Assembly (NCBI GenBank): GCA_041319085.1
Contig: CP101033.1
Coordinates: 3,312,501-3,376,500 of the forward strand
Direction of reading: 5' to 3'
From: Aeromonas veronii
GTDB lineage: Bacteria > Pseudomonadota > Gammaproteobacteria > Enterobacterales > Aeromonadaceae
Length of the DNA: 64,000 nucleotides
Under the pieces are notes generated by a model. The model saw only the letters and a program-made list of their open reading frames with translations, made no database searches and was not told where the DNA came from. Positions 12,760-22,613 of this stretch are shown in pieces. Positions within the stretch are counted from its first letter, which is position 1; each line of letters opens with the position of its first letter. A program made the translations under genes and the position numbers.

Positions 12760-12952
12760 GTTCTCTCCTGAATCCTGATTTGCATGCAAAAAGCCACGGC
12801 TTACTTTGCAGATTGAGGGAAAAAATAACCAGCTCGAAAATTCGAAAGAATAGACCGATTTGAAGCTGAATTATTCAGCCAAACAGGATGGTACGAAATA
12901 GCAAGACTGGAAGGGTAAAAACCAAATTTATCAATAAATTACAAAACAATGA

Positions 12953-12978
12953 CAGGAGCATGACACGGCATGCTCCTG
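12953..12978 (-). terminator. Probable terminator of the YidE-type transporter gene
   Basis: A perfect 10-bp stem (CAGGAGCATG / CATGCTCCTG) around a 6-base loop lies 13 bp beyond the transporter stop codon. The minus-strand sequence after it is moderately T-rich (ATTGTTTTG) but is not a clean T-run. Confidence 0.6.
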
Positions 12979-12990
12979 GTTAGATTAACC

Positions 12991-14652
12991 CTAGGCGCCA
13001 GCCCAGAGGATGATAGCCAAGAGCTGCGGCGAAATGATCCGCAGGAACATCACCAGCGGGTAGACAGTGGCGTATGAGAGCGCACTGGCACCACTGGTCG
13101 GGTGCATGGCGTTGGCAAAGGCCAGCGCGGGAGGATCGGTCATGGAGCCGGCCAGCAAACCGCACAGGGTCAAATAGTTCATCTTGCCGTAGAGGCGCGC
13201 CAGCACACCGACCACCAGCAGCGGGATCAGGGTAATGGCGGCCCCATATAGCATCCAGGAGGGGCCATCACCGTTGATCAGGGTATCAACAAAGCCGGCA
13301 CCGGACTTGAAGCCGACTACGGCCAGAAATAGCACGATACCGATTTCGCGCAGCGCCAGGTTGGCACTGGGGGGCATGAACCAGTAGAGCTTGCCGATGC
13401 TGCCGATCCGCGACAGGATAAGCGCCACCACCAGTGGTCCGCCCGCCAAACCCAGCTTGAGCGCGGCCGGGAATCCGGGCAGATAGAAGGGAATGGAGCC
13501 GAGCAATACCCCTAGGCCAATCCCGATAAAGACCGGCAACATCTGCACCTGCTGCAGTTTTTGCTGCACGTTGCCGACCACATTGGTCACCGCTTCGATA
13601 GCATCGAGGCGTCCCACCAGGTTAAGAATGTCGCCAAACTGCAGGCTGGTCTGGCTGGTCGGCACCAGTTCAATACCAGCCCGATTGAGGCGGGAGATCA
13701 CCACGTCATAGCGCTGTTTGATGTCGAGATCGCGGATCTTCTTACCCAGCACCTGCTCGTTGGTTACCACTACCCGCTCGACACGCAGATCGGTACCGCG
13801 AGTAGAGAGGGAGGTATCGACCTCTTCTCCAAGCACCAGCAACACCTTGTGCAGCGCGTGACGCTCACCGACCAGGTGCAGCAAGTCACCCAGTTCGATA
13901 CGGGATTCCGGGCGCGGCACCATCAGTTCATCGCCACGCTTGAGCCGTGAACAGATCACATCAGATTCATCGAGGCTCGGGATCTCGCTCAGCATCAGCC
14001 CGTGCATATTGGGGTTGCGAACCGCGATGTTGATGGTCTGCAAGCTCTCCTTGGTTTTACCGGTTTGTAGCTCGAACTGGGCGGCTTCATCGTCGATCTT
14101 GATACGAAAGAACACCCGAACCAACCACATGGTGAGCAAAATGCCACAGATGCCGAACGGATAGGCGACCGCATAGCCCATCCCCATCAGACCGGTCGAA
14201 CCGGGCGCAGCGCCCAGCTCGGCCAAGATCTGCTGGCCCGCACCGAGGGATGGCGTATTGGTGACGGCGCCGGAGAAGACCCCCAGAATGACCGGCAGCG
14301 GCACATCAAACAGTTGGTGCAAGCCGGCAGCCACCACGCAGCCAAGGATGACCAGCAGAGCGGCAAAGGCGTTGAGTTTGAGACCCGAACTGCGCAATGA
14401 CGAGAAGAAGCCCGGCCCAACCTGGATGCCGATGGTATAGACAAACAGGATCAGGCCAAATTCTTGAATGAAATGAAGAGTGTGCTCATCCAGAGCGAGA
14501 TCCGACACTCCGGCAAAGTGACCCACTATGATGCCGCCGAACAGCACCCCACCGATCCCTAACCCAACGCCATAGACCCGCCAGTTCCCCAGCCAGAGTC
14601 CTAGCACTGCCACCAGCGACAACATGCTGATGGAAAGCGCGATTTCACTCAT
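12991..14652 (-). CDS. yidE: YidE/AspT-family putative transporter with two TrkA-C domains
   Basis: A 553-residue inner-membrane protein that closely resembles E. coli YidE from the first residues (MSEIALSIS, then [17 protein letters not shown] and [23 protein letters not shown]). The architecture is a block of about five N-terminal membrane segments, two soluble TrkA-C (RCK_C) domains in the middle (about residues 190-370) and a second membrane block to the C-terminus. This is the aspartate:alanine exchanger superfamily. The substrate of YidE-type members is not established, so no specific transport reaction is claimed. I started at the ATG at 14652 because AGGA sits 8 bases upstream; the ATG at 14661 overlaps that ribosome binding site. 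It is separated from the adhesin gene by a hairpin and probably unrelated to it. Confidence 0.9.
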   Translation of the reverse strand: MSEIALSISMLSLVAVLGLWLGNWRVYGVGLGIGGVLFGGIIVGHFAGVSDLALDEHTLHFIQEFGLILFVYTIGIQVGPGFFSSLRSSGLKLNAFAALLVILGCVVAAGLHQLFDVPLPVILGVFSGAVTNTPSLGAGQQILAELGAAPGSTGLMGMGYAVAYPFGICGILLTMWLVRVFFRIKIDDEAAQFELQTGKTKESLQTINIAVRNPNMHGLMLSEIPSLDESDVICSRLKRGDELMVPRPESRIELGDLLHLVGERHALHKVLLVLGEEVDTSLSTRGTDLRVERVVVTNEQVLGKKIRDLDIKQRYDVVISRLNRAGIELVPTSQTSLQFGDILNLVGRLDAIEAVTNVVGNVQQKLQQVQMLPVFIGIGLGVLLGSIPFYLPGFPAALKLGLAGGPLVVALILSRIGSIGKLYWFMPPSANLALREIGIVLFLAVVGFKSGAGFVDTLINGDGPSWMLYGAAITLIPLLVVGVLARLYGKMNYLTLCGLLAGSMTDPPALAFANAMHPTSGASALSYATVYPLVMFLRIISPQLLAIILWAGA

Positions 14653-14779
14653 TTCGTGCATCCTTTGCGAATTGAACTGGCCCTAGCTTGTCAGCAAACG
14701 CTGATACCAACTGTGTGATACCGCACGAATTTATCCATTTACACGCTATCAATACCAATTAAGGGCTAGTTGCACGACG

Positions 14780-15415
14780 TTAGGCGACGTAGCCGTAAAT
14801 GGCCATAAAGTGACAAACGCTGCCACCCAGCACAAACAGATGCCAGATAGCGTGGTTATAGGGGATCTGCTTGGCCACATAGAAGATAACCCCGAGACTG
14901 TAGATAAGGCCGCCGAGCCCGAGCAGCAGCAGCCCCTCACCGGCCAGATGGATGTAGAGCTGATAGATGACCACCAGCGACAGCCAGCCCAGCATCAGGT
15001 AGGTAAACAGCGACAACTTCTTGAAGCGGTTGATAAACACCAGCTTGAACACCACGCCAGCCAGCGCCAAGACCCAGATCACCACCATCAACCCTTTCGC
15101 CAGCGGCGTGTCGAGCGCTACCAGCAGAAAAGGAGTGTAAGTACCGGCAATCAGCAGATAGATGGCGCAGTGATCAAACACCTTGCACCAGCGTCTGGCC
15201 CGCCCTTCCGCCATGCTGTGATACAGGGTCGAGGCCAGATAGAGCAGTACCAGACTGCCGCCATAGAGGCTGTAGCTCACCAGCGCCTGCGTGCCCTGTC
15301 CCCATCCCTTGATGAGCAGCAGCACCAGCCCGACAATCCCCAGCAACAATCCCGCACCGTGGCTCAGCCGGTTGGCCAGCTCTTCCCGGGGGGAGTAATC
15401 CATCACACCACTCAT
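14780..15415 (-). CDS. Hemolysin III family (YqfA-like, PAQR superfamily) membrane protein
   Basis: A 211-residue protein with about seven hydrophobic segments. It carries the family's conserved features: [18 protein letters not shown] N-terminus ([14 protein letters not shown] here), YHS near [33 protein letters not shown] in the middle and [17 protein letters not shown] near the end. The conserved His and Asp residues match the metal site of PAQR-type hydrolases. Despite the family name, hemolysis has not been shown for most bacterial members, and E. coli YqfA has been tied to membrane lipid homeostasis. I started at the ATG at 15415 with GGAG 8 bases upstream; a GTG at 15424 overlaps that site. 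It diverges from the decarboxylase gene. Confidence 0.88.
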   Translation of the reverse strand: MSGVMDYSPREELANRLSHGAGLLLGIVGLVLLLIKGWGQGTQALVSYSLYGGSLVLLYLASTLYHSMAEGRARRWCKVFDHCAIYLLIAGTYTPFLLVALDTPLAKGLMVVIWVLALAGVVFKLVFINRFKKLSLFTYLMLGWLSLVVIYQLYIHLAGEGLLLLGLGGLIYSLGVIFYVAKQIPYNHAIWHLFVLGGSVCHFMAIYGYVA

Positions 15416-15589
15416 AACATTCACTCCGTCATCATTGGCGACACTCTACCCAGCGCCATTTCAGAGTACAAGTGTTCGCTTAAAAAATGGGGTGGCTGTC
15501 ACCCGCCCCCCTTTGGTGTATGCTCTGCCGCCGATGCCCGAGACAAGCGGCATAGACACCTACCCCGGTGACCTGGTCTGGAGAACCTG

Positions 15590-17095
15590 ATGAAGTTGAC
15601 TGAGTTGTTTGCACAAGCGGATCCCGCCTTTGGCGAGGCGATGAACACCTTGCTGGAGAGCTTCCACCACTCCGACGACAGTCAGGTCCCCTACCAGCGA
15701 GACCAGTTCACCCACCAGCTCGATCAATCCTGTATGCCTGCGGTTGGCCTCTCCATCGAGGAGTATCTGGCGCGTCTGGCGACCCTGGTGCCCGGCGCCT
15801 CTCACCTCACCTCGCCACGCTACATGGGCCACATGACGGCGCCACTGCCGGCCTATACCGCCGAGCTGTCGCGCCTGCTGGTGATGCTGAACCAGAATCC
15901 GATGAAGATGGAGTCCTCCCGCCTGCTCAGCTTCCTGGAGCGGGAGGTGCTGGCCAAGCTGCACCGCCTCATCTATGGCCGGGACGATGCCTTCTACGGC
16001 GAGCAGATGCATGCCAAGGATGCCGCCCTCGGCGTCATGACCAGCGGCGGCACCATTGCCAACGTCACGGCGCTGTGGCTGGCCCGCAACCGCGCCTGCG
16101 GCGACAACCTGTTTGCCCTCTATGAGCAGGGCTATCGCGGCGCCGTCATTCTGGGTTCCCGGCTGATGCACTACTCCTTCGACAAGGGGATGGATCTGCT
16201 GGGACTGGGCGCCCGCAGCGTCTGGCGCCTTGAGACCGACGAGCAGAACCGGCTCAGTCTGGCTGCGCTGGAGCAGGCGCTGATCCAGTGCAAAGAACAG
16301 AAATTGAAGGTGCTGGCGCTGGTCGGCGTGGCGGGCAGCACCGACTTTGGCTCCATCGATCCGCTGCCGGAGCTGGCCGCCATCGCCGAGCGCGAGCAGA
16401 TCCATTTTCATGTGGATGCAGCCTGGGGCGGCCCGACCCTCTTCTCCCCCCGCTATCAAAACCTGCTGGCCGGGATCGAGCGAGCCGATACCGTCACCCT
16501 AGATGGCCACAAACAGCTGCTGGTGCCGCTCGGTACCGGCATGCTGCTCTGCCGCCAGCCCAATCTGATGATGGCGGTCAAGCGGGAGGCTCCCTACGCC
16601 ATTCGCGCCACCTCGTTTGATCAGGGCCGCTTTACGCTGGAAGGCACCCGCCCGGCCAACGCCCTCTATCTGGATGCCGCCTTCCAGCTATTTGGCCAGC
16701 AAGGCTATGCCGACCTGATCGAGGCCAACTACGACCGGGCCCGCCTGATGGCCGAACTTATCGAAAGCGATCCTGCCTTCGAGCTGATGTCGGCGCCGGT
16801 GATGAACCTGCTCTCCTACCGCTGCATCCCGCCCCACCTGCAGGGCAAGGCGCTGGACGAAGCGGCCAACGCGCAGATCAACGCCTTCAACGTGGCGCTG
16901 CAAAAAGCCCAGCGGGCCGAGGGGCACAGCTTTGTCTCCCGCACCCAGCGGGCAGTGGTGCGCTACGGCGCCCAGCCGCTCACCCTGCTGCGCGCCGTGC
17001 TGCTTAACCCGCTTATCGAAGAGCGCCATATCCGCGAGCTGCTGGCGGATCAAAAACGGTTGGGCGAGCCCCTTGCCTGCCAGCTATTTGGCTAG
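15590..17095 (+). CDS. panP: PLP-dependent decarboxylase, probable aspartate 1-decarboxylase PanP
   Basis: A 501-residue group II PLP decarboxylase. Motifs in order: HLTSPRYMGHMTAPLPAYT (substrate and dimer region), TSGGTIANVTALW, HVDAAWGGPTLFS (the Asp that pairs with the PLP nitrogen) and TLDGHKQLLVPLG, whose Lys at about residue 308 would bind PLP. Length and motifs fit the PanP branch found in Vibrio and Aeromonas, which makes beta-alanine for pantothenate from aspartate. A glutamate decarboxylase-like activity cannot be excluded from sequence alone. The start has GGAG upstream (TCTGGAGAACCTG before the ATG). The next gene is yciB 115 bp downstream with no obvious link in function. Confidence 0.8.
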   Translation: MKLTELFAQADPAFGEAMNTLLESFHHSDDSQVPYQRDQFTHQLDQSCMPAVGLSIEEYLARLATLVPGASHLTSPRYMGHMTAPLPAYTAELSRLLVMLNQNPMKMESSRLLSFLEREVLAKLHRLIYGRDDAFYGEQMHAKDAALGVMTSGGTIANVTALWLARNRACGDNLFALYEQGYRGAVILGSRLMHYSFDKGMDLLGLGARSVWRLETDEQNRLSLAALEQALIQCKEQKLKVLALVGVAGSTDFGSIDPLPELAAIAEREQIHFHVDAAWGGPTLFSPRYQNLLAGIERADTVTLDGHKQLLVPLGTGMLLCRQPNLMMAVKREAPYAIRATSFDQGRFTLEGTRPANALYLDAAFQLFGQQGYADLIEANYDRARLMAELIESDPAFELMSAPVMNLLSYRCIPPHLQGKALDEAANAQINAFNVALQKAQRAEGHSFVSRTQRAVVRYGAQPLTLLRAVLLNPLIEERHIRELLADQKRLGEPLACQLFG

Positions 17096-17210
17096 CGCCG
17101 CGCCAGGGAACTGGACGTAAATTGGGCGGTCTTATTCATTTGCCGTTGCCCATCGGGCAGGTAAACTGGACAAAATTTTGAGATCCATTCTTGAGGGCTA
17201 CGCGCCAAAC

Positions 17211-17762
17211 ATGAAGCAATTTATTGAATTTATTCCACTTATCGTTTTCTTCGCGGTCTACAAGTTTTACGACATCTACATGGCCACCGGCGCACTGGTG
17301 GTCGTCACCGGTCTGCAGCTCGCCTATAGCTGGATCCGCTATCGCAAGGTTGAGAAGATGCAGCTGTTCACCTTCCTGCTGGTCGGCTTCTTCGGTGGCC
17401 TCACCGTGTTCTTCCACGATGACACCTTCATCAAGTGGAAGGTGACAGTTATCAACGTGCTGTTCGCACTGGGTCTGCTCATCAGTCGCTACGGCTTTGG
17501 CAAGAACCTGATCAAGCAGATGCTGGCCAAGGAGCTGCAAGCGCCCGATGCGGTCTGGGACAAGGTCAATCTCGGCTGGGTCGGCTTCTTTACCGTCTGT
17601 GGCCTGCTCAACCTCTACGTGGCGTTCAACCTGCCGCAAGAGATGTGGGTCAACTTCAAGGTGTTCGGCCTGCTGGGGATGACGCTGGTCTTTACCCTGC
17701 TCAGCGGCGTCTATCTCTACCGCCACATCCCTGCCGAACAAAAGAACGAGCTTAAAAAATAA
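17211..17762 (+). CDS. yciB: Inner-membrane-spanning septation protein YciB
   Basis: A 183-residue polytopic inner-membrane protein with about five transmembrane segments. It closely matches E. coli Yci[15 protein letters not shown] at the start, [32 protein letters not shown] and LNLYVAFNL. In E. coli the protein affects septation and envelope biogenesis and interacts with elongation and division proteins. I placed the start at 17211 by homology, although the frame stays open to 17178 and the nearest SD-like GAGGG is about 13 bases away. It is followed 24 bp later by yciI with its own AAAGGA site, and the two are probably cotranscribed. Confidence 0.93.
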   Translation: MKQFIEFIPLIVFFAVYKFYDIYMATGALVVVTGLQLAYSWIRYRKVEKMQLFTFLLVGFFGGLTVFFHDDTFIKWKVTVINVLFALGLLISRYGFGKNLIKQMLAKELQAPDAVWDKVNLGWVGFFTVCGLLNLYVAFNLPQEMWVNFKVFGLLGMTLVFTLLSGVYLYRHIPAEQKNELKK

Positions 17763-17786
17763 CCCTCATCAGAAAAGGATCCTCTC

Positions 17787-18083
17787 ATGTGGTATCTCAT
17801 CTACTCCGAAGATGTCCCAAATAGCCTGCCGCTGCGCAAGCAGGTTCGCCCTGCTCACTTGGCCCGGCTGCAAGCGCTGCAGGATGAAGGGCGCCTGCTG
17901 ACTGCTGGCCCCCACCCGGCTATCGATGCCGAGGACCCAGCCGATGCAGGCTTTACCGGCAGCACCGTCATCGCCGAATTTGCCTCGCTGGCTGACGCCA
18001 AAGCCTGGGCCGATGCCGACCCCTATGTGACCGCCGGTGTTTTTGCCAAGGTCACCATCAAGCCGTTCAAGAAAGTCTTATAA
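17787..18083 (+). CDS. yciI: YciI family protein
   Basis: A 98-residue single-domain protein of the YciI / DGPF ferredoxin-like fold. Conserved features are the N-terminal [11 protein letters not shown] strand, [22 protein letters not shown] (with the family's His and a GP turn), [22 protein letters not shown] (the helix carrying the conserved Asp-Pro-Tyr) and a final basic strand. The biochemical role of YciI is not settled; related domains act in aromatic ring turnover. A clean SD (AAAAGGATCC) precedes the ATG, and it forms a short operon with yciB that ends at the terminator at 18104. Confidence 0.9.
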   Translation: MWYLIYSEDVPNSLPLRKQVRPAHLARLQALQDEGRLLTAGPHPAIDAEDPADAGFTGSTVIAEFASLADAKAWADADPYVTAGVFAKVTIKPFKKVL

Positions 18084-18103
18084 ACCCGCGTCAGATGCAA
18101 AGA

Positions 18104-18141
18104 GGCCGGAGTGGGTGTGTAACCCGCTCCGGCCGCTTTTT
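18104..18141 (+). terminator. Rho-independent terminator after yciI
   Basis: A long stem (GGCCGGAG..GGGT / ACCC..CTCCGGCC) is followed by a five-T run. It lies 20 bp after the yciI stop and 40 bp before the end of the convergent cysQ gene. Confidence 0.9.
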
Positions 18142-18179
18142 ATGGGGCGATGTGAGCGATGTTCAGCTCTTCGGCAAGA

Positions 18180-18935
18180 TCACGCCCTGGCGACAAACCA
18201 GGGGTTGAGGATATCGGGCTTGTTGTAGGCAAGGGGTGAGCCATCGAGTTGGGTGACGCAGCCCCCCGCTCCCTCCAGCACCGCCTGCGCCGCACCGGTG
18301 TCCCACTCGCAGGTGGGTGCGAGGCGCGGATAGAGCTCGGCGTCCCCCTCTGCGATGATGCAGAACTTGAGGGAGCTGCCCATGGAAACCAGCTCGATCT
18401 CGCCAAAAGGAGCCAGGAAATCGAGAGTCTCCTGCGACAGGTGGTTACGACTGCCCACCACTCGCCACGCCTCTCCTTCACGATGAGGCCGGGTCTGGAT
18501 AGACTCGCGCTTGCCATCGGTGATGCGCCATGCCCCTAGCCCCTTGCCGCCATACCAGAGCTTGTCCAGCACAGGAGCATAGACCAGCCCCCAACGCGGC
18601 GCACCCTCTTCAATCAGCGCGATATTGACGGTGAACTCGCCATTGCGGGAGACAAACTCCTTGGTACCGTCGAGGGGATCCACCAGCCAGTAGCGTGACC
18701 AGCCGTGGCGCGCCACCATCACCTCGGGCCCCGACTCCTCCGACAATACGGGAATGTCGGGAGTCAGCCGTGCCAACCCCTGCACTATCACCTCATGAGC
18801 CCCCTTGTCGGCCGCGGTCAGCGGACTCTCGTCGCTCTTGTACTCCACCGCGAAGGGCTGGCTGTAAATGGCCATGATGGCCGCCCCTGCCGCGCGAGCG
18901 ACAGGTTCAAGGTCGGTGATATCGGGGGGGTACAT
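18180..18935 (-). CDS. cysQ: 3'(2'),5'-bisphosphate nucleotidase CysQ
   Basis: A 251-residue inositol-monophosphatase-fold enzyme. It removes the 3'-phosphate from PAP/PAPS, which recycles the by-product of sulfate assimilation and protects the exoribonuclease Orn from PAP inhibition. Metal-binding motifs are visible: SDESPLTAADKGAHE, LSEESG, DPLDGTKEFVSRNGEF (the family's DPxDGT) and WDTGAAQAVLEGAGG near the C-terminus. The start at 18935 has AGGA 10 bases upstream and gives a length close to E. coli CysQ (246). A longer frame reaching 18986 lacks an SD and would overlap agaR. It lies 47 bp behind agaR on the same strand, with no functional link expected. Confidence 0.93.
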   Translation of the reverse strand: MYPPDITDLEPVARAAGAAIMAIYSQPFAVEYKSDESPLTAADKGAHEVIVQGLARLTPDIPVLSEESGPEVMVARHGWSRYWLVDPLDGTKEFVSRNGEFTVNIALIEEGAPRWGLVYAPVLDKLWYGGKGLGAWRITDGKRESIQTRPHREGEAWRVVGSRNHLSQETLDFLAPFGEIELVSMGSSLKFCIIAEGDAELYPRLAPTCEWDTGAAQAVLEGAGGCVTQLDGSPLAYNKPDILNPWFVARA

Positions 18936-18982
18936 AACATGCTCGTCCTGTGGGTAAGAAACCCAGTCTATCGCGTTTTTCA

Positions 18983-19843
18983 TCAACTACTTATAGCTGA
19001 TTGCTCTGGATTATATTGTCCCCGCTTCTCTTGCCCTAAACTGCCATCGGCCGGTACCAGCATCACCTCGATTCCTGCATGGCATAATCCAGCAAGGATA
19101 TCGGCAGGCACGGCATCGTCGGTGATCAGGGTGTGAATACGCAGGGTATCGATAATCTTGTGTAAGCTGCGTCGGCCAAATTTGCTGGAGTCGGTGACCA
19201 CGATGATCCGCTCGGCGACCTGACACATGCAGCGATTAAGGCGCGCTTCATCCTCGTAATGGGTACTGACACCTCGCTCGAGGTCGATGCCATCCACACC
19301 GAGAAACAGCAGGTCAAAATGGTAGTTTTGCAGGGATTGCTCGGCCTGCGCACCATAGAACGAGAGTGATTTGCGGCGCAGGTGTCCGCCCGTCATCAGC
19401 AGATCCACCCCTTCGGCCTCCAGCAGTGCATTGGCCACGTTCATGCCATTGGTCATCACCAGGATCTCCTGATGTCCCTTAAGATGGCGCGCCACCTCCA
19501 GCGTTGTCGTCCCCGAATCGAGGATAAGACGACACCCGGGTGGCACCAGCGTGGCCGCCAGCGCGCCGATCCGCTGTTTGGCTGGCGTATTGAGCACACT
19601 TTTGTCGGCAATGGTCCGCTCGGACACGGCCTGATTAGGTTCACACAGCAGGGCTCCACCATAGGCGCGTACAGCGACCCCTTGTTTTTCTAGGAATGCC
19701 AGATCGTTGCGAATGGTAACGGTCGACACCTGATAGTAGGTGGCCAGTTCATTGACCTGAACACTGCCATTGCTGCGCAGTTGCTGAATGATCCGTTCCC
19801 GCCGCTCGCTGGTACCGAGCACGCTCTTTTCTGTTGTCTGCAT
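18983..19843 (-). CDS. agaR: DeoR-family transcriptional repressor AgaR of the GalNAc/GalN operon
   Basis: A 286-residue DeoR/GlpR-type repressor. The N-terminal winged helix (about residues 12-66) reads [20 protein letters not shown], then [20 protein letters not shown], almost identical to E. coli AgaR. The C-terminal sugar-phosphate sensor domain carries [21 protein letters not shown] and VVTDSSKFG. AgaR normally represses the aga genes until an amino-sugar phosphate inducer appears. I start at the ATG at 19843 by homology. A GTG at 19885 would add residues MKEHFHH..., but that stretch comes from an operator-like inverted repeat, not from conserved protein. The gene diverges from agaZ across the operator region. 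Confidence 0.93.
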   Translation of the reverse strand: MQTTEKSVLGTSERRERIIQQLRSNGSVQVNELATYYQVSTVTIRNDLAFLEKQGVAVRAYGGALLCEPNQAVSERTIADKSVLNTPAKQRIGALAATLVPPGCRLILDSGTTTLEVARHLKGHQEILVMTNGMNVANALLEAEGVDLLMTGGHLRRKSLSFYGAQAEQSLQNYHFDLLFLGVDGIDLERGVSTHYEDEARLNRCMCQVAERIIVVTDSSKFGRRSLHKIIDTLRIHTLITDDAVPADILAGLCHAGIEVMLVPADGSLGQEKRGQYNPEQSAISS

Positions 19844-19865
19844 AGTCTCTTCTGCCGGAATGCTG

Positions 19866-20094
19866 TGGTGAAAATGCTCTTTCACTTCGTTACGTATTCA
19901 TATTAACGCTCAGCAGAAGAGTCAAATCAAGCCATTACTAAGCTTTTTAACAGCAACATTTTCATTTTCTATCGCGCAACCCTTTCAATGTCTTTCTTTT
20001 TTGTGATCGACCTCAAGAAGACAGAACTCTTTTGTTTCGTTTTGTTTGTATCACCACTAGGGTAAAGGAAACGAAGTGAAAGATCACTTTCATC
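19866..20094. promoter_or_regulatory. agaR/agaZ divergent control region with several AgaR-like operators
   Basis: A 13-bp sequence (AACGAAGTGAAAG) occurs at 20070-20082 on the plus strand and at 19879-19891 on the minus strand. Both lie exactly 35 bases before the respective start codons, 20118 and 19843. The match extends at lower identity for about 12 more bases on the gene-proximal side. A further site at 20035-20048 (TTTCGTTTTGTTTG) fits the E. coli AgaR pattern TTTCRTTTYRTTTY at all but the last position, and 19960-19973 (TTTCATTTTCTATC) is a weaker version. TGTGATCGACCTCAA near 20002 could be a weak CRP half-site. Operator function is inferred. Confidence 0.7.
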
Positions 20095-20117
20095 TGGAGC
20101 AACGAAGGAAGATCAAA

Positions 20118-21431
20118 ATGAAATCCATGCTGGCACTGGTCGAAAGACATAAACAGGGAGAACAGGTCGGGATCTATGCCGTCTGCTCCGCTCACCCGCT
20201 GGTGCTGGAGGCCGCTTTGCGTTTGGCCGCCGAAGGGGATCAACTGTTGCTGGTCGAGGCTACTTCCAATCAGGTGGATCAGTTCGGTGGTTACACCGGC
20301 ATGACTCCAGCCGATTTTCGTGATCTCTTGTATCAACTGGCTGCCGAGTGCCAATTTCCGGCACACCGACTCATTCTCGGAGGCGATCACCTTGGTCCCA
20401 ACCGCTGGCAAGGTGAGCCTGCCGAGCAGGCCATGACCCATGCCGAAAAGCTGATTGCCTGCTATGTTGCCGCCGGGTTCAAGAAGATCCATCTCGACTG
20501 CAGCATGTCTTGTCAGGGTGATCCGGTGCCGCTGACCGATGAGCTGGTCGCAGAGCGGGCCGCCCGTCTGGCGCAGATCGCCGAGCAAACCTGTCTGGCC
20601 ACCTTTGGCCAGAGCGATCTGGTCTATGTGATTGGCACCGAGGTGCCGGTGCCGGGTGGTGCCCATGAAGATCTGGCCGAGCTGGCCGTCACCACACCAG
20701 AAGCTGCTCGCCATACCCTGGAGGCCCATCAGCAAGCCTTCGCTCAGGTTGGCCTGGCCCATATCTGGCCACGGGTGATCGGACTCGTTGTCCAGCCAGG
20801 GGTCGAGTTTGACCACACTCACATCATCGATTACCAACCCGCGAAAGCGGCACCACTGAGCCGGATGATTGAAGCCTACCCCCATCTGGTGTTCGAGGCT
20901 CACTCCACCGATTACCAGACCCCCGAGGTCTACCGCCAACTTGTTCGCGACCACTTTGCCATTCTCAAGGTCGGCCCGGCCCTCACCTTCGCCCTGCGTG
21001 AAGCACTGTTTGCCCTTGCCGCCATCGAAGAGGAGCTGGTTGTCGCCAAGGCCTGCTCGGGCCTGCGCCAGGTGATGGAAGAGACCATGCTGGATCGCCC
21101 CGACTTCTGGCGCAGCCACTATCAGGGCAGTGCCAACGAATGCCGACTCGCTCGCGGTTACAGCTACTCAGACCGCATTCGTTACTACTGGCCCGATGCG
21201 CGCGTCGATGAGTGCTATGCCAGATTGCTCACCAACCTGGCCGCAGAGCCAATTCCCTTGCCACTGCTCAGCCAGCACCTGCCCCTGCAGTACCGCAAGG
21301 TTCGTCAGGGCACCCTGTCGGCCAATCCCCATGAGCTCATTCTCGATCAGGTGCAGGAAGTGTTGCGCAGCTATGCCAACGCCTGCAGCACAGCCAGCCC
21401 CTGTCCTTCCCAGCTCGACCCTGTTGTTTAA
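20118..21431 (+). CDS. kbaZ: Tagatose-1,6-bisphosphate aldolase non-catalytic subunit KbaZ/AgaZ
   Basis: A 437-residue protein nearly collinear with E. coli KbaZ/GatZ. Signature stretches are [72 protein letters not shown] and [16 protein letters not shown] [17 protein letters not shown]. KbaZ has a TIM-barrel fold but serves mainly to stabilise and activate the catalytic subunit KbaY, encoded at the far end of this operon. I start at 20118 with GAAGGA about 8 bases upstream. The frame extends to 20076, but those extra codons overlap the operator repeat. It is the first gene of the aga operon; agaS follows 12 bp later. Confidence 0.93.
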   Translation: MKSMLALVERHKQGEQVGIYAVCSAHPLVLEAALRLAAEGDQLLLVEATSNQVDQFGGYTGMTPADFRDLLYQLAAECQFPAHRLILGGDHLGPNRWQGEPAEQAMTHAEKLIACYVAAGFKKIHLDCSMSCQGDPVPLTDELVAERAARLAQIAEQTCLATFGQSDLVYVIGTEVPVPGGAHEDLAELAVTTPEAARHTLEAHQQAFAQVGLAHIWPRVIGLVVQPGVEFDHTHIIDYQPAKAAPLSRMIEAYPHLVFEAHSTDYQTPEVYRQLVRDHFAILKVGPALTFALREALFALAAIEEELVVAKACSGLRQVMEETMLDRPDFWRSHYQGSANECRLARGYSYSDRIRYYWPDARVDECYARLLTNLAAEPIPLPLLSQHLPLQYRKVRQGTLSANPHELILDQVQEVLRSYANACSTASPCPSQLDPVV

Positions 21432-21443
21432 GGAGTTGTAGAC

Positions 21444-22613
21444 ATGATTCTTGGTTATTCAGAAGAGATGCTGCGCACGGCCAACGGCCTGGCGACAGCC
21501 CGCGAAATTCAGCACCAACCGGCAACCTGGCGAGAGACCCTTGCCATGGTGGAGGAGTGCCGTCATACACTGGACCGATTTCTCGCCCCCCTGCTCGCCC
21601 ATGGCAATCTGCGGGTGATCCTGACAGGTGCCGGTACCTCCGCTTTTGCCGGGCGAGCACTGGCTCCTTACCTCTCTGCACGCCTGAATAGCCGGTTCGA
21701 GGCGATTGCCTCCACCGATATCGTCACCGATCCGGCCGAATATCTGGCCGAGGATTGCCCGACCCTGCTCATCTCGTTCGCCCGTTCTGGCAATAGCCCG
21801 GAGAGCGTGGCTGCGGTCGAACTGGCCAGCCAGTTGCTCGACAACTGCCATCATCTGGTGCTCACCTGTAACGGCGAAGGGGCGCTCTATCGCCGCTGCC
21901 AACAAGATGGCCGCTCTCTGGCCCTGCTGATGCCGCCACAGACCAATGATCGCAGCTTTGCCATGACCAGCAGCTTGACCAGCATGATGCTGAGCTGTCT
22001 TGCCGTCTTCCTGCCAACACAGTTCAACCAGCAGGCTTGCGCACCGCTGGCTGACGCCAGTGAAGCGATCCTTGAGCAAGTTGTTCAGCAGGTGCCGGCA
22101 TGGAATGAGCCGTTGCCACAACGGGTCATCTATCTTGGCAGCGGCAGCCTGCAAGGAGTCGCCCAGGAATCGGCGCTCAAGTTACTGGAACTGACCGCCG
22201 GCCGACTGGTCGCCCTGTTTGACTCTCCCACTGGTTTTCGCCATGGCCCCAAATCCGTCGTCAATGCACAGACTCTGATCGTTCAGCTCATCTCCAACGA
22301 CCCCTATACCCGTCAATACGATCTGGATCTGCTGCGCGAACTGCGGGCTGATGGCCAGGCCGCCCGGGTGGTCGCCATCGCTGACCAGCACCATCCCTCC
22401 ATTGAGGAAGGCGAGCACATCTATCTGCCCCACACCCTGCATGGTGACGATGCCCAGCTCGCCTTCTGTTACCTGCTCTATGCCCAGTTCTACGCCTTCC
22501 ATACCTCGCTGGGACTGGGTATCAGCCCGGACAATCCCTGCCCAACAGGACAAGTCAACCGGGTCGTACAGGGGGTAAATATCTATCCGTTCCACCAAGA
22601 AGGAGTGCTGTGA
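21444..22613 (+). CDS. agaS: SIS-domain galactosamine-6-phosphate deaminase/isomerase AgaS
   Basis: A 389-residue protein with two SIS (sugar isomerase) domains. Motifs are GAGTSAFAGRALAPYLS and SFARSGNSPESVAAVELA in the first, and YLGSGSLQGVAQESALKLLEL with DSPTGFRHGPKS in the second. This matches AgaS, which converts galactosamine-6-phosphate to tagatose-6-phosphate with release of ammonia. The SD AAGGAG overlaps the kbaZ stop codon. Here agaS is second in the operon, whereas in E. coli it follows agaA. Its stop overlaps the start of the EIIB gene (TGATG), which suggests translational coupling. Confidence 0.9.
   Translation: MILGYSEEMLRTANGLATAREIQHQPATWRETLAMVEECRHTLDRFLAPLLAHGNLRVILTGAGTSAFAGRALAPYLSARLNSRFEAIASTDIVTDPAEYLAEDCPTLLISFARSGNSPESVAAVELASQLLDNCHHLVLTCNGEGALYRRCQQDGRSLALLMPPQTNDRSFAMTSSLTSMMLSCLAVFLPTQFNQQACAPLADASEAILEQVVQQVPAWNEPLPQRVIYLGSGSLQGVAQESALKLLELTAGRLVALFDSPTGFRHGPKSVVNAQTLIVQLISNDPYTRQYDLDLLRELRADGQAARVVAIADQHHPSIEEGEHIYLPHTLHGDDAQLAFCYLLYAQFYAFHTSLGLGISPDNPCPTGQVNRVVQGVNIYPFHQEGVL

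Noticed and set aside
19844..20117. N-terminal extensions of AgaR and KbaZ beginning MKEHFHH and MKDHFHL
   Set aside because: Their similarity comes from inverted operator repeats in the DNA. Family alignments and ribosome binding sites place both starts further downstream.
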